Made by a program: the position numbers and the translations under genes. Positions 43,165 to 55,510 of a stretch of 64,000 nucleotides of DNA are shown here, piece after piece. The notes beneath the pieces were generated by a model. It was not told the origin of the DNA. It made no database searches and saw only the letters and a program-made list of their open reading frames with translations. The stretch is from Enoplolaimus lenunculus (lineage: Eukaryota; Nematoda; Enoplea; Enoplida; Thoracostomopsidae). The stretch covers positions 1-64,000 of the forward strand of contig JASANG010003248.1 of NCBI GenBank assembly GCA_030248215.1, in the 5' to 3' direction. How positions within the stretch are numbered: the first letter of the stretch is position 1; each line of letters starts with the position of its first letter.

Positions 43165-45342
43165 GGTTTTCATTAATTAAATCCTGCCCTAAAAATAAAC
43201 CGCCGCAATTTCATAAAATAATTTTATTTTCATGCTTTAACCAGGTTTAAAACCGATATAGAGCTTAAACCTAAAACTCAATCCTGCAGCTAAGCCTTTC
43301 TAAACCTAAGGTTAACTTCAATTCTAAACCTATTTCATACAGATCTTACAACTGACTAGAGAGTATTTTTGCACAGGTCTAAATTAACATTAGTGGTAGG
43401 GTTAAACTAATGGAGATTCGTTATTTCGGTCCATGTAAAGATTATGGGCGGGACATTTTTCTGTGAGACTTCAATAACGTAAGCTTAAGCTTTAGACGAA
43501 ATTTTTGCTTAGGCTTAGTCTCAGGAATTAACTTATGCTACTGTTACGGCCGTATTCTGTACATTGACCGCTACATCTTACAAAATTTTGTTAATCTAAA
43601 TTGCAACTAACTTTTTGATGAATCTCAGTACTTGAATGCGGTGCTGTCTACAACGTTTATTAATTCTGTGTTCTTAGCAATGTATTTTACCTGTTCATAA
43701 AAGTTTTGTAAAATTAACAACCAATGAATTGAATTGTTTGACTTTCTGTGGAATCTCAAAATTAAACTGTAATACAGTTGTATATAAATTTTATTGCTAA
43801 ATATTACAGTTCGCTTGTTTGAAAACCTATCAGTATTTGGTGTTACTTGCTGTTGTCATTTTACTAATTAAACTTTCTAAATGTACACACATTTTTGCGA
43901 AGAGTACAAATTAGCAAATTTCGTAAATACCTTGTGTACTTACTTATTTTAGCTAAATAATTGTTCGAATATTAGTAAATTTTCACAAATCACTAAAAGA
44001 TTTTTAACATTGCTGGTTATTATAATTATTTATCTGAAAGATTCTTTTGGCAGAATTTTATGTCAACGTTTACGTTTTGACTAAAATGCTTCAGCAGTTC
44101 CACAATTTGTAACATGAACGCAGTATAATTTTGATTTATAATAAAATTATTTTTCCATACATTTTCAAATTCATAAGTTTAAAAGTAAAACTGTTTCTTT
44201 CATTCGCGAAGCCAGTTTGTGCGTCTGAGAATCTGGACCTCCAATCCATATTTAACCAAGAAACGTTTTGTGACTACTGCAATTATTGCATTCCTATATC
44301 CAGTTATGTTTGCTTTTAGAATCATGTTAAAATGGGTCACTTTTCAAATTGTGTCCATCATTCAGCTTGTTTTGCTCACAAATTTTATTAATACTAAAAT
44401 TCATTAAATCAAGTTTGACTTCAAAAGCAACTTTTTTACTCGAGTTTTCAATTTTTGAAGCGCTTTAAATATCAGTTAAAACCATAACCAAACTCATGTC
44501 AACTCATTCGTTAGTTCCTACCGTGTAGGACGCATTTTAAATCATAAGAAAACGAACAAAATTTAAACTGAATGAAAATTTTTAATTTTCGTATTTAATT
44601 TCAATACTATAGATTTACTTAAATTTGGAGGCGTTTAACATCGATTCATATATCTTTCATATATCAACTGCCATCGTTAATAAAGATATTTGAATCACAG
44701 TTGACTCCAAAATAGTTTTTAAGTGCAAAAACGTGAAACAGTACAGATTTGAACAAAACTGTATCAACGTGCAAAATTTGCTTACGAAAAATTGTTAGAA
44801 GCCTTAACCATTTTCATGAAAATATACTTTAACATTAGCTTTCCTGCTGTGATGGAAGTGTCTGATTCAGACAAACATCTTTCCTGCAACCGTATTCCCG
44901 CTTGCTACAAACAGATGCGAACTGATTAAGTTTTCTATTCGATATTACTGAGCGATATATAGACATTTTTCTCAAACAATTGAGCTTTTTACCAAAACTA
45001 CTTAAAATTGAATTTTTAACAAAACTTTACAATGATTATATTAATACTTGAATATTTTCTACTCCAATGCCAAAAATACAACAAATGTTTTAAAATATTT
45101 TAAATTTAATTTTTTGTAAATTCTGAAATCAGTGTTCCAAGCTTTCGCTACTTTTAAAAAAGACGGCTTCCATTTCATCTCATAAATAACGGCTATTTTA
45201 TATTTTTATTGGGTTTTTGATACTTGACGGAGTTGCAGTTAATTTTCTCGAAAAAATTTTCAAGTTCGCTATTTTTGGCAATCATCGTTCAGCCGTTTAG
45301 TTGTATTCCACGCCGGTTGGATCGAAATTTTTTCCAAAATAA
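43165..45342. other. Intergenic between the MNNL-like gene and GPCR
   Basis: A hexamer-array element occupies about 43,255-43,560 in two opposed halves (AAACCTAAAACTCAATCC; TTTGCTTAGGCTTAG). The remainder is AT-rich with no convincing exon. Confidence 0.5.
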
Positions 45343-47688
45343 TTAACGCAGCCATTCGTTACTACTAACAAAATCATCTTCAATATCGTCAGCATCAATG
45401 AAACCGTATGAATTTTCGGCGAAACTCGTAACCGTAGCCAAATCGCTAATTTTTGTGATTGTTATTTCTTGCTTCGATCCACCACCAGGACTGCCACAAC
45501 TGACCGATCTTTGAACTAAATCTTTATTTAATTCCGCCGTGTTATTGTTTATTGGTGACTCCCCTGTACCTCCCGCAGGAACTGTGAGGGTAACACAGTA
45601 GCTGCCTCCGTCGCTATCGTTACACGCCCCTCTTAGCTCAACATTTCTCAACAGCTCATCTGGGACGCCGTTTGCAAGCAGATCAACGGTCAACTGGTGT
45701 CGGATTACAACACTTCCCCAGCTTCCGCCTCTACTGTATTCGGTCATACTTGCACCACTGAGCGATTTATTTGATTGACTACTTTGTTGCGCTTGTAGCG
45801 GTTGCCTTTGATCTGTTTGATATTCGCCGCTATGCGACCGTTTGGTATTCGGCAATTGTCGTTGATCTCTTTGGTCTTCACCGCTACTTGATCGTTTCTT
45901 CGACAACAATTCGCCGCCGTTGTAGTCTCCACCAGTTGCAACAACAGGAATCGCCAACGATCCACTACGTTCTGAACAAAGTTCTGATCCGCTTGGAAAC
46001 AAAAGACTGTTTCGTACAGAAACACTTCGAAATGGCTTATGTTGAGCCTGGTCATCCAATAAAGATTCTGCCGACGAGAGTTGGTGTCGATTGGGGCAAC
46101 TCGACAAAATTAACAAAGGATTTCCAGTTGAAGCTGCTGTTGCCACGTTAAAGCTTGCACGTGCAACTATGTTAACGCTTGTTTTTCGAAAATTACGACT
46201 TTTCGACGGGATATGCGGTAATGATTTGATGACGCGATCGGGAATTATACTCGAAGATGTATTGGTAACACAACGGCGTCGGCGTTTGCGTCTTCGAATG
46301 GCCGGTTTATGAGCCAAAGGGGACGAGGCGCGCGAAGGCCGCCGGCCGACCATAAAGTGAAACTCTTCTCGCACGAGTTTATTGCAAAAATAGTAAATCG
46401 GGAACCGGATTGAACTGTTTGCAATCGCGAGTAAATTAATAATATCAACAGACAGAGTGTAGAAAATTAAATTATTTTTTAAAAAATCAATATTTAAATG
46501 TTCTATTAGCGTTATTGTTAAACTGAGTACATTTGTGACCAAATGTGACGTCACAACTGCGACCAGCATCCGAGTTGCAGCCTGTAAATTTGCACGATTT
46601 TTACGCATTTGATCGAGTTGGGATCGTTTTTCGCGTCCAATAAATGCCCCTGCAAACATGCTATTTTGTAAATGTACCATCAACGCTTTATGAGCTGCTC
46701 GTACGTTTGCCTTTAACGTTCTTACAATTCGTATATTTAAATATAACAACAAAAAGAACGGTATAAATACGCGTATAATATGACTTGCATAAAACATTAC
46801 AATCATTTGATATGCACGATTTCGTGCAAGCGACGAGTATTCAATTGAGTAACGAGCGAATCCGACACAACTCGGATGATGAGCAACTTGAAGTTCAAAA
46901 CAACTGCTCAATTTAAGTAGCGTTGAAATTGCAATAATCCCAAATATAACTGCAGCCCGTCGCCGCGGGGTCCATCCATTTTCATTGCGATTTTTAGTGT
47001 TGCGACAAGCACCAGTTGAACTGCTGTGATTACTGGTCGTATCATCGTCGCCTGCAACTCCAGTTGCGCCAGAAACTGTTGCGCTACGCGAACCGCGATT
47101 CGATCTCAGCAACCATCGACGAAACATTGAATGACGTTGTGTATCTGCCATACAGTAGCGTTCAAATGTTGCCGCAACAATTAAATACGTCGACGCAATT
47201 TGCATCATTTTGCTAATACAAAACATAGGCCGGCAGTACGCAAGCCACGCTTTGTAGAGCGGAAGGCAACGAGTCCAGTCGAAAATAATTTGAACACTGA
47301 ATAGAAGGATGTACCCGGCAAGCAACCAGATGTCAAGCAAAGACAGAACGGCAAGGTAAATAACGTGCGAATGACGGATTGTAGGCCGACTCAGTACGTG
47401 ACTAGAGACTGCATTTAAGCATATGCCAATTACTGCGATGGTAACTCCAAATATTGCGACGATCACAAGTTTTGCTTCTAAATAAGGCATGCGTTCGTAT
47501 TCACAAAGTTTCGATCGGGCAGAAACGTTTAAGGTTGAATTGAAGTGATTTTGCAATATTTGACCATAGTAAGCGTTTGAAAGATTCGATTCGTTGCTGA
47601 GCAACAATGAATACAACTCGACCAGTTGCTCAGGTGAGTAGTAGGCGTCGAGACGCGGCGATGGCGGCGATGTTGGCTGGTGCCGCAT
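45343..47688 (-). CDS. Rhodopsin-family GPCR, FMRFamide/peptide-receptor-like
   Basis: A single 781-residue open frame. The N-terminus (1-72) has four N-glycosylation sequons (Asn32, 35, 50, 54). TM1 is about 73-97 with Asn92, TM2 108-132 with Asp119, TM3 about 152-175 ending in E-R-Y (176-178), TM4 245-266, TM5 300-325 with Pro310, TM6 371-397, and TM7 409-436 ending NSSIRFPIYYF, a variant of NPxxY typical of invertebrate peptide receptors. Cys141 and Cys274 can form the TM3-ECL2 bridge. The third intracellular loop is basic. The C-tail (about 340 residues) is unusually long, Ser/Gln-rich and with an acidic end. TM6 lacks the usual CWxP. The ligand is unknown. An acceptor-like TTGCAG ends 20 bases upstream of the ATG and the frame stays open to it, so an upstream exon is possible. 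Confidence 0.9.
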   Translation of the reverse strand: MRHQPTSPPSPRLDAYYSPEQLVELYSLLLSNESNLSNAYYGQILQNHFNSTLNVSARSKLCEYERMPYLEAKLVIVAIFGVTIAVIGICLNAVSSHVLSRPTIRHSHVIYLAVLSLLDIWLLAGYILLFSVQIIFDWTRCLPLYKAWLAYCRPMFCISKMMQIASTYLIVAATFERYCMADTQRHSMFRRWLLRSNRGSRSATVSGATGVAGDDDTTSNHSSSTGACRNTKNRNENGWTPRRRAAVIFGIIAISTLLKLSSCFELQVAHHPSCVGFARYSIEYSSLARNRAYQMIVMFYASHIIRVFIPFFLLLYLNIRIVRTLKANVRAAHKALMVHLQNSMFAGAFIGREKRSQLDQMRKNRANLQAATRMLVAVVTSHLVTNVLSLTITLIEHLNIDFLKNNLIFYTLSVDIINLLAIANSSIRFPIYYFCNKLVREEFHFMVGRRPSRASSPLAHKPAIRRRKRRRRCVTNTSSSIIPDRVIKSLPHIPSKSRNFRKTSVNIVARASFNVATAASTGNPLLILSSCPNRHQLSSAESLLDDQAQHKPFRSVSVRNSLLFPSGSELCSERSGSLAIPVVATGGDYNGGELLSKKRSSSGEDQRDQRQLPNTKRSHSGEYQTDQRQPLQAQQSSQSNKSLSGASMTEYSRGGSWGSVVIRHQLTVDLLANGVPDELLRNVELRGACNDSDGGSYCVTLTVPAGGTGESPINNNTAELNKDLVQRSVSCGSPGGGSKQEITITKISDLATVTSFAENSYGFIDADDIEDDFVSSNEWLR

Positions 47689-48074
47689 TGAGTCGCGTAC
47701 GATTACAGCTGCAATTTAAATTGAAAATTACATTTCAGTAAAATGCCGAGGGCAGATGCAAGGGGTGTAACAGTCGTAACAAGTGAGCCAACTCTGAGAA
47801 GAATACATTAGTAACGTTTTAAAATTTTTTGACCTCCTTGTGTGCCAGGATCGTTTTAATCGCTTGGGTTTCTATAGCAGCCCACATCCACAAAAATCCA
47901 TAAGGATCATGTACACTTGTCTCCTTAAGACATTGGCTTAAGCGGTGAATCTCGTATTAGGCTTAGGCATACGGTTAGGTTCGGCAAAAGGCTTGCGTAT
48001 GCCTAAGCCTAATCTCAGATTCACCGCTGAAGAGTTGCACGATACGCCAAATCGATGTCGCTAACATATAATGG

Positions 48075-48405
48075 TTGTGTTTCTAAAATCTTACTTAAGT
48101 TATACTTAAGTAATTTTTTTAAGTAGCTGACTTAAGCAAATACTTAAACGTTCGACCAAAAACAAATAAACGTCAAATGTTAGCCATTGTCATAACAAGG
48201 AAGTAACAATAGTCTACAGTTTCAATTTGACCAAGGTTAGTATGCCTGAATGGTAAATTTGTAATCTATCAAATTTAATCAGCAACTTAAGTATTTACTT
48301 AAGTACGCTCTTAAAAACGACAAAATAACTACGCAACGACTTTACACTTACTTAAGTACTAAGTCGTACTTTAGTAAGATTTTGGAAACACAGCCAATAT
48401 GTAGT
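48075..48405. mobile_element. MITE, ACTTAAGTA family
   Basis: Left GTTGTGTTTCTAAAATCTTA, CTTAAGTTATACTTAAGTAA; right CGTACTTTAGTAAGATTTTG, GAAACACAGCC. The arms are inverse of each other and full of ACTTAAGT palindromes. Confidence 0.8.
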
Positions 48406-49162
48406 ATAAGTAGATTTCAAAATAATACCAATTTCAAGTCATACGATACTTCAGACGAGTAGTAGAAGCAGTACAATTTGTACGCACTTGCCGATACAAA
48501 AAGGGGTTACCACAGCCTAAGATCTCCCCAGCAAAAATCAAAACCAAAATTTACTCTTAAGATCCAACAGTAAAATGTCGTTCGCTTTCTCGCCTTCTTC
48601 GATAGCGAATTTTTTCCACTACTGTGTCTTGTACAACCCTCTTTTGAGACAGTTTTGAATTTACCAATGTTTGTAATTTATGGAAAAACCTTAACGTTTG
48701 AACGTTACAAGACCTATCACCAACTGATAAAACGTTTCATACACAATTGATATATCGGCCTGAGTTTTAACTGATAATATAACAGCAACAATAATGTTCC
48801 AGTTTCGGCTCACTTTTGGCTTACAAAAAACCATGTAAACCACGTCTGCTTGAGACAGACTGTCTGTAGAAAACTTAAAAAGTCTAAAATCGACTTTTCA
48901 AAGTTTCAGCATTTTTTGCCTTACAATCTTAATTGTTATTTTTAAACAATATAGTGTTCTAACACAGTAACTGCTTGATAGCCAGAACAGCAAGAAACAG
49001 AGTTAAGTCCCGTTTTGCATCGGTCAAGTTTGGAATTTTGGTCAAAAATCTCTAAAAACGTTGTAAGCATATGAGACATGCTTGTCCGTTATATGCAAAT
49101 GCAATATAGTGCAGTGTCCTGTACAAGATAGACACATAGTCGACGTTAGAACGAGCTGCAGA

Positions 49163-49240
49163 GGCTGGCTAAGTAGCACAGTGGTAGGCCGCATGCCTCG
49201 AAATCTGTAGGTCGCCAGTTCGAAACCACCAGTAACCTGT
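49163..49240 (+). repeat. tRNA-like sequence, probably tRNA-derived SINE head
   Basis: An A-box-like TAGCACAGTGGTAGG and a B-box-like CAGTTCGAAACC are spaced as in a tRNA, with CCTCGAAATC at the anticodon position. The D, anticodon and T stems pair poorly, so this is more likely a SINE head or tRNA relic than a working tRNA gene. Confidence 0.55.
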
Positions 49241-49869
49241 TTTTCCAGCTGCTTAGTTAAAATGTCTGAAGACCTGGTTCCTACTTAGAATGACAGGCGT
49301 AAAGTTGTCCTTTTAAATATATTTTTTACATCACAAAAATGAGTAAAATGCAAAAATGAAACAAATTTCTCAATAATTAACCATATACGACGCTGTATTT
49401 GAACTTTTGCTAATTTTGACAATTTTGCTGAATGTTTAAATATCATAAATCTAACGTTTTTTTCTAAGTCAAAATTTCATAAAAACAACTCGACGCAAAA
49501 TAGTTTCACGTATTGAATTACACTGTATTAAGAATCAAAAACTTATGCTAAGGAGGTTTGACTATTAGACAAAACACAATATTTTGTAAATTTGTAACAA
49601 GTTTTAGGAACTTTGTTAATTGGTAACACAAAAATATCCTTTCGAAATGTTTATTGACCGTAGGAAACGTGTCTATTAACAATATCAATTGCTATGCCCC
49701 TGCTAGACATACGTAATTTTTGCCGTCAAACGCGATAACCAACGTGCACAAAACAGCAATTATTTTCTAGTTTAGTTTGTCAGAGTTGCAATCATTTAAA
49801 TTATATCAGATTCCTTTGCTGTTTGTTTTTATTACAAAACAGAGTAAACAAAACCCGACCCTATACAGG

Positions 49870-50960
49870 TTCTGTTCTCTGGTAGGTCTGCAAAAGAGTA
49901 AGCTTAGATTGTAGACTTTGTTTTTAAGTTAAGCATAGGTTTAGAAAAATACTAAATCTACAGTTATGTTGACCCTAAAACTAACATTGGCTAGCCTCAT
50001 AATGACGGTTTCAAGTTTTTCATTTAAACGAAAGTTTGTGTCATTCTTAGCTTTCAAACCGAGACGTAGTCCTGTTGAAATTCAGACGTCAAATCTAATA
50101 TTTGTGGGGGTTTTTCGCTACTTTAACGAATTCCCTGTCAAAATTTTTAGAGAATGCAAATCATTTCCAAATTCCTTATGGCTCCTGCTTTCAAAGTTTA
50201 ACATTTTGAATCAAATGCTTGGTGAGAAATACAGAACGCTCCTATCCGTTCTCGGGTAGACCACATGTTTTCCAAAACAAATTACCATCAATAATGCTTA
50301 TAATAGATAAGCTAAGCCGCGTTTGTCACGCAAAATATATTTTGGTTAAATCGATATTTTTTCATAAAAACTCTCCTTGTTATTGTGCAAAAAATACATG
50401 GTTCTATATTTCTAAAATAGTTTTGGCCTGAATGAGAAATACTAATTCTGATGAAATTTAGTGCAATTCTAAGTATTTCTTTCAGTGAAATTATCAAAAA
50501 TCTTAGCGGGTTTGTCGTTTCCGTTTCAGGTATTTTAATTCAGGGTCCGTTTCTGTTTTACAAGACATTTTTACTGTTCGTCAGCTCGCTGAGAAATTTA
50601 TTCCAAACGTCAACAGTCGACAACGAAGGTTGATAAAAACGCGAATTGCATATTTTGGCACTGCACATTTCATACTGCAATTTTTGGCTTTTTAGCTAAT
50701 TTTCCGCAATATTTTTGCATGCTGTCAAAAACGGCCCATGTAAAGATCAGGGGAGGAACGGTAGTACAAGCATATTCCTAAGCCTAAAGCGTAAGAGCCT
50801 ATGAAAAGATCAGGGGCGGAACGTTTTCCAGTGGGACTAGAAAAGAGTAAGCTAAAAGCTTTAGACTAATTGTTTGCATGGCTTAGGCTTACGCTTAGGC
50901 TTAGGCTTAGGCTTAGGAATATGCTTATAATATTATTCCGCCCCTGTTCTTTACATTGGC
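49870..50960. repeat. Hexamer-array elements and flanks
   Basis: At 50,755-50,960 two opposed copies meet: CATATTCCTAAGCCTAAAGC on the left, then CTTTAGACTAATTGTTTGC and four consecutive GCTTAGG-type hexamers ending GGAATATGCTTATAAT. A fragment at 49,870-49,990 has the outer flank AAGAGTAAGCTTAGA. Confidence 0.7.
50544..50628 (+). CDS. Possible exon 2 of a third MNNL-like gene
   Basis: Acceptor TTTTAATTCAG, donor GAAGGTTGAT. Encodes FYKTFLLFVSSLRNLFQ, TSTVDNEG. Entry phase 0, exit phase 1 and the ending xxEG match exon 2 of the gene at 36,510 (VIYLEIARFRTLNRN, VISEG). Based only on this resemblance and the splice signals. The matching signal exon and CC exon were not found. Confidence 0.25.
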
Positions 50961-52774
50961 CCAAACAACTAACGTTGTCATATCTTATACTAAATTCTGA
51001 CCTGGTCCCGAATGTTGAGTTGACTCCACAAACGGTTTAAAGATTAATTTACCCTCCCTATACCTCGTTTCGACAAGAAATCAATTTTTCGGCGACATTC
51101 ATAAATTACACAAAAAATTGTGCAAATTAATTTGTCTCAGCGAACGCGTATTTATTAAAACCGAAATATATTTTCAAAAGTTACGGTTTCAATATCAGTA
51201 ATTTGTTCCGTGTCAAAAATCCTGCAACCTGTGTATATGTTTAAACAGTATTTTTGTTAAATAGGGCAAAAATAATACAGATTTATCCTAAACAATCGAG
51301 CCTCATTTGGACCAAAATATAAAAAACATTTCACACAAACTTAAATATTGTTTTTCACTGTCAAATATTTAAGTAAGAAAACTATTTTAAAAATTGAATT
51401 TAATTTTATCAAAGTTTTGACTCAAAATTTGTCATTTTTAAATATCTGCTGCTAAGTTGCAAACCAGCAGTTTACCACTGCATAGCAATCACCAAAAACT
51501 AATTATTCTAAAAACTCAAAGTAATTTCTTTTAAAGTTGCGTAAATTCTAAAATGCCGAGAAATTTAAACTGTTTTGTATTTTAGTAATTTGCATTTTAA
51601 GATAATATATTACAAACCTTAACGGTAACATATGGTAAGCGAAGGTGAATATTTGTAGAAAAATAAACCAACAATTCATTACAACTTAGATTTTGAAACA
51701 TTAAAATTTTATATTTTTACGAAATCATGGTACATGTCGAGTTCAGAGCCTTTGAAAAACATAATTTACAAAATGTCCAAATAAGCAGTGAACCCAATAA
51801 TTCAATTTGAGGCCTCTTTTATAATTTTCGAAAAAAAAAATAAAAAATTGCCTGGTATATAACACGTAGGCATACATTTAATTAACTAATTTAAGTTAAT
51901 TTTAAATTTCTAACGCGGAGCGATCTGCGGTTTTTCAAGGAACTCCTGTAAAAGGTCATGTAAGCAAAATTTATAGGTTTTGTTGAACAATAAAATGACT
52001 GTGTAATTTATATTGCCAAATACCAAAAACATAGAATTTAAAGTATAGGTATTATTCTAAATTAGTAGACGCTAATTCATTTCAACTGTAAGCCAAAAAC
52101 CGAGTCTAGAATTTCAAAGTTAAAAAGACAATATTTTATTGGTTAAAATTTTTAATAACACAAGCGCCAGTACTAAGACGTTCCACATAACAGACGAGTG
52201 CCACTGGACATCAGTCGGTTTGAGAGTGGTCAAGCAGGCTACTTGAGGGTCTTAAACTGCACACAAGTATGCGTTTAGGACACAACTACTAAGAGCGAAT
52301 AGAAAACTGGGAGGATAAAGAAATGTATCCCCTCTATAAATTTCTAGAAAGACAACAAATAAATAAACTTGTAACCGAGTTTAGAATAATCTTATCTGAA
52401 AGTCAAAAAGCTTCTACACCAAAGTTACTTCCCCCAAAATACAGACCTGGTTACGTTCCTGCCGGGTGGTGTAATCATTGTCATTAGTTACCACAGGTTT
52501 AAAATAACTTCAAAAGTACGTTTTTAACTGGTTTTTCCAACAGATCAAGAGTTACCAAACACAACCAGGGACGCATACCAAAACTGAGTTGAACCTTAAA
52601 CAGGAAATTAACTTTAACTGGTGCCTGCTACCACCGAGAGCTGAATAAATCAATCGAAGGGTCAATGCAACATTGATGTTGCCTAAAATTGACTACAACA
52701 GACGTGTCACAGGGGTTCAGATGTCAAACCCCTCTGTCGCAATTTTCAAACCGGTGTTTTTAGACACAATACGC

Positions 52775-52905
52775 AAAACGACAAATACCGGCTCGGAAGT
52801 TCTTACAGAACGTACCTTTACCCTTGTCGAATTCCTGGATGCGCCCATGATTGTGAAATTAACGTTTGTTTACTTCGCTTCAAGCAGTTTTGTGGTTTGA
52901 AACTT
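52775..52905 (+). CDS. Cysteine-rich exon-like segment, unassigned
   Basis: After an acceptor-like GTGTTTTTAG the frame reads HNTQNDKYRLGSSYRTYLYP, then CRIPGCAHDCEINVCLLRF and KQFC. The C-x(4)-C-x(3)-C-x(4)-C spacing loosely recalls the CDxYFKVCL region of Notch ligands. No good donor is visible and the phase does not match paralogue exon 3. Very uncertain. Confidence 0.18.
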
Positions 52906-53328
52906 TTTCAAGCCAAAAATGTTTTAGACTAAGGTTGGATTATGCAAAAAAATCATCGTTAAACGAAACAATCTTAAATATGGGGAATAACATTACCAAT
53001 GTCCAAAAATGTGCCCACTGCCTCCTGCTTATTTTAATAAGCAATATTTATACACGTTTACACACCAAAAGATGTCTTGAGAAATGGTAAAGTTTCACCT
53101 GTTGTCATGTATTTTTAATTGTTTTCGCTAAACCCTCGCTACTGAATTACAATTCGTCCATACCAACTGAGAATTTTAACCAAAATTCTTATCCAACATA
53201 TTTCTTAACCAGGGGTTAATGTCTATAATATTTTCGTCAGAATCAACCCCATTTGCCTGTTGGCGGATCAGATAAACTTACCAGAGAGTGTTATTTTCGC
53301 TATATACTTTATGCGAAAAAGGTTAATA

Positions 53329-53652
53329 ATGCATCGTTCACAATAAAAAATTTCATTTTGCCACCGAAAACATTATAAGGTAGTGATAACACGTGTCAAT
53401 TTTCAAAATTGTCATCAGTTAATCCTACCCTAACGCAAAAATGGCGTTAATCCTACCCTAGCACATGTCACAAGCCCTATTCTTCTAATACGTGTCGTGA
53501 AGCATTTTGTAACATGCGTCAGGGTAGGGTTGATGCAATTTTTGCGTTATGGTATGGTTAATGCGTGACAATTTTAAAATTGTACACGTGTTAACCCTAC
53601 CTTATAATGTTTTCGGTGGCACAATGAAATCTTTTATCGTGAATGATGCATA
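53329..53652. mobile_element. MITE, ATGCATCGTTCACAAT family
   Basis: Left ATGCATCGTTCACAATAAAA, right TTTATCGTGAATGATGCAT. Arms with TTTGCCACCGAAAACATTAT and its inverse. The interior repeats ACCCTAACGCAAAAATGGCG. Confidence 0.88.
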
Positions 53653-54559
53653 ATTGAAATAGCGTTGAAATCGCATATATTGTGTTGTTTTGTTTTGTAA
53701 TTGAGAAAAATAAAAAAGCAAATGACGTGGGACCGATTTGAAGTGGTGCCAAACCGAGGCCCAGAGAAGCAGTTGGCGACCATCAGAGTTTTAGTTTTAG
53801 GCCGATACTGTAAAAAGTATCCAATCATTAGAAAGTAGTAACCAAGTCAAAACAGTTGAGTTGAAATATTTTAAATTCCAACATAAAACTTGAATATTAA
53901 TTGGTTGTTAGAGGTGTCGCCCACCCTGTTTTTAAAAGTATCCAGCGATCCCCGGGACATCCTTGTTCCATGTGCCTGATATACCATAAAACATGGCAAA
54001 ACTGCAGATGGACAATACTGTATTGTTCTGGCATGCACTTAGTTGTGCCAAAAACGCGTGTTATGAATACCGAAACTATTTATTAAGGTTGAGCCTAACA
54101 GTTGACCGCTTTGTTGAGCAAACCAATCACTTAATGCATTCTATTCATTAATTACACACTTTTCTTGTTTGTTATAATTATTTTCTTCAAAACATTAATG
54201 TTTGATGGTTTCATCAAATACAATGCTCTCATATTCTGGCAAATACTTGCAAATATTTCGGCTAAAATATTTGTGTAACCAATCGACAGTTGGTGATAGG
54301 TCTTGTAACTTTTAATTCAAAGTTTTGAAATTAGAATCATCTGTTGGACTTTGTTCGGCGAGATTCAGTTCGACATTTAAACATTTCTCTGTTATTGTTG
54401 ATGTGTTGAAGTTATTATTAGCATCATCAGGTTACCATTGGTTAGACAACAGTATGCAAATGCTTACAATTTACCAGTATTTATGTCATCCAAAATCAAC
54501 TTAGCATTCGACGGATGATAAAAGAAAAGTGTCAAATAGACGGATGCTATAAAATAATC

Positions 54560-54800
54560 AATTATTTAACCCTTTATCAACGAATATTTTCTATTTCCCC
54601 TTAGACCTACTTTTATGCTAGGATCCGAACTCCGGTGACTGGAGTAGGGGCGTATACCATCACCACTCAGCAATAGGAGCTTAACGCTCGAGCCCGAGGT
54701 GGCTCTCAGTTTTGTGGTGATTCAGTACTACGTATACGTGTTGCAATTGTTAAATGCTGTACGATATATATTATATAACGTATATACACTGCGCTGAGTT
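54560..54800. repeat. SINE-like dispersed repeat, copy 2
   Basis: Read on the minus strand it has a B-box-like GGAGTTCGGATCCT and an A-box-like TTGCTGAGTGGT at tRNA spacing (54,615-54,680). Shares TAGGAG-TTAACGCTCGAGC with 19,600-19,650. Probably a tRNA-derived SINE. Confidence 0.5.
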
Positions 54801-55204
54801 GCCTATAGGCAACTCAATGTGAGAAGAGGTTACAGATAGTAAACTGAAAATTTTTCGCTTAAATACAACCGCATCACTTACACAAAAACTTCATTTTGAC
54901 CAGGCTAAATGTTACGCTTCTTGGAACACTGAGAACTCAGGTTGAGGATAAAGTTGAAAATTAAGTTTGTCCGAATACCAGATTATTGATGCAATGCATA
55001 GTATAGGTAATAAACCAGTATGTATGTGATGATTATGATTAATTACATTTAAAATAACATAGCTATTTAATCCTGAAATAAAATTTAAATACGTAGCCGT
55101 GACCTAAAAATGTTTGTTAGGAGCACAAGTGTAGCCAGGATAAGTTCAAAAGGGAGTTATTTACATTCTATAGAAATTTCTGACAATGTATACATCAGGG
55201 CTGT

Positions 55205-55510
55205 TACACCAGTATAGGTATATTCCTAAGCTTAGAGCCCGTATTCTCAAATGTGCGTAGCACCTATCACCAGTTGGTGATAGGTCGTGTAACTTTGGAA
55301 TTAGCTCATGGCGGCGTTCGAAATTGAGCACATTGTTCGCAGTTGATTTGTTCTATTTCTGTACCAATTTTGATATCTGCAATTGCAGGTGTTCGTCTCT
55401 TTGAAAACCTATCGCTAACTGATGATAGGTGCTACACGCATTTCAGAATATTTGCCTAGGTTAAGCTTAAGCAAAATTAGTCTAAATCTGAAGCTTACTC
55501 TACAGCAGAA
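55205..55510. mobile_element. MITE inserted in a hexamer-array element
   Basis: A MITE (55,238-55,455; CCCGTATTCTCAAATGTGCG, CACCAGTTGGTGATAGG and inverse) splits a hexamer element. TATATTCCTAAGCTTAGAG is on its left, and GCCTAGGTTAAGCTTAAGC then AAATTAGTCTAAATCTGAAG on its right. Confidence 0.7.

Noticed and set aside
45744-47216. Several open frames overlapping the GPCR on both strands
   Set aside because: Shadows of the GPCR coding sequence without independent support.
53901-54086. Cys/Trp-rich frame (TWQNCRWTILYC) as the CC exon of a third MNNL-like gene
   Set aside because: Spacing is only loosely similar, and acceptor, donor and phase do not fit.
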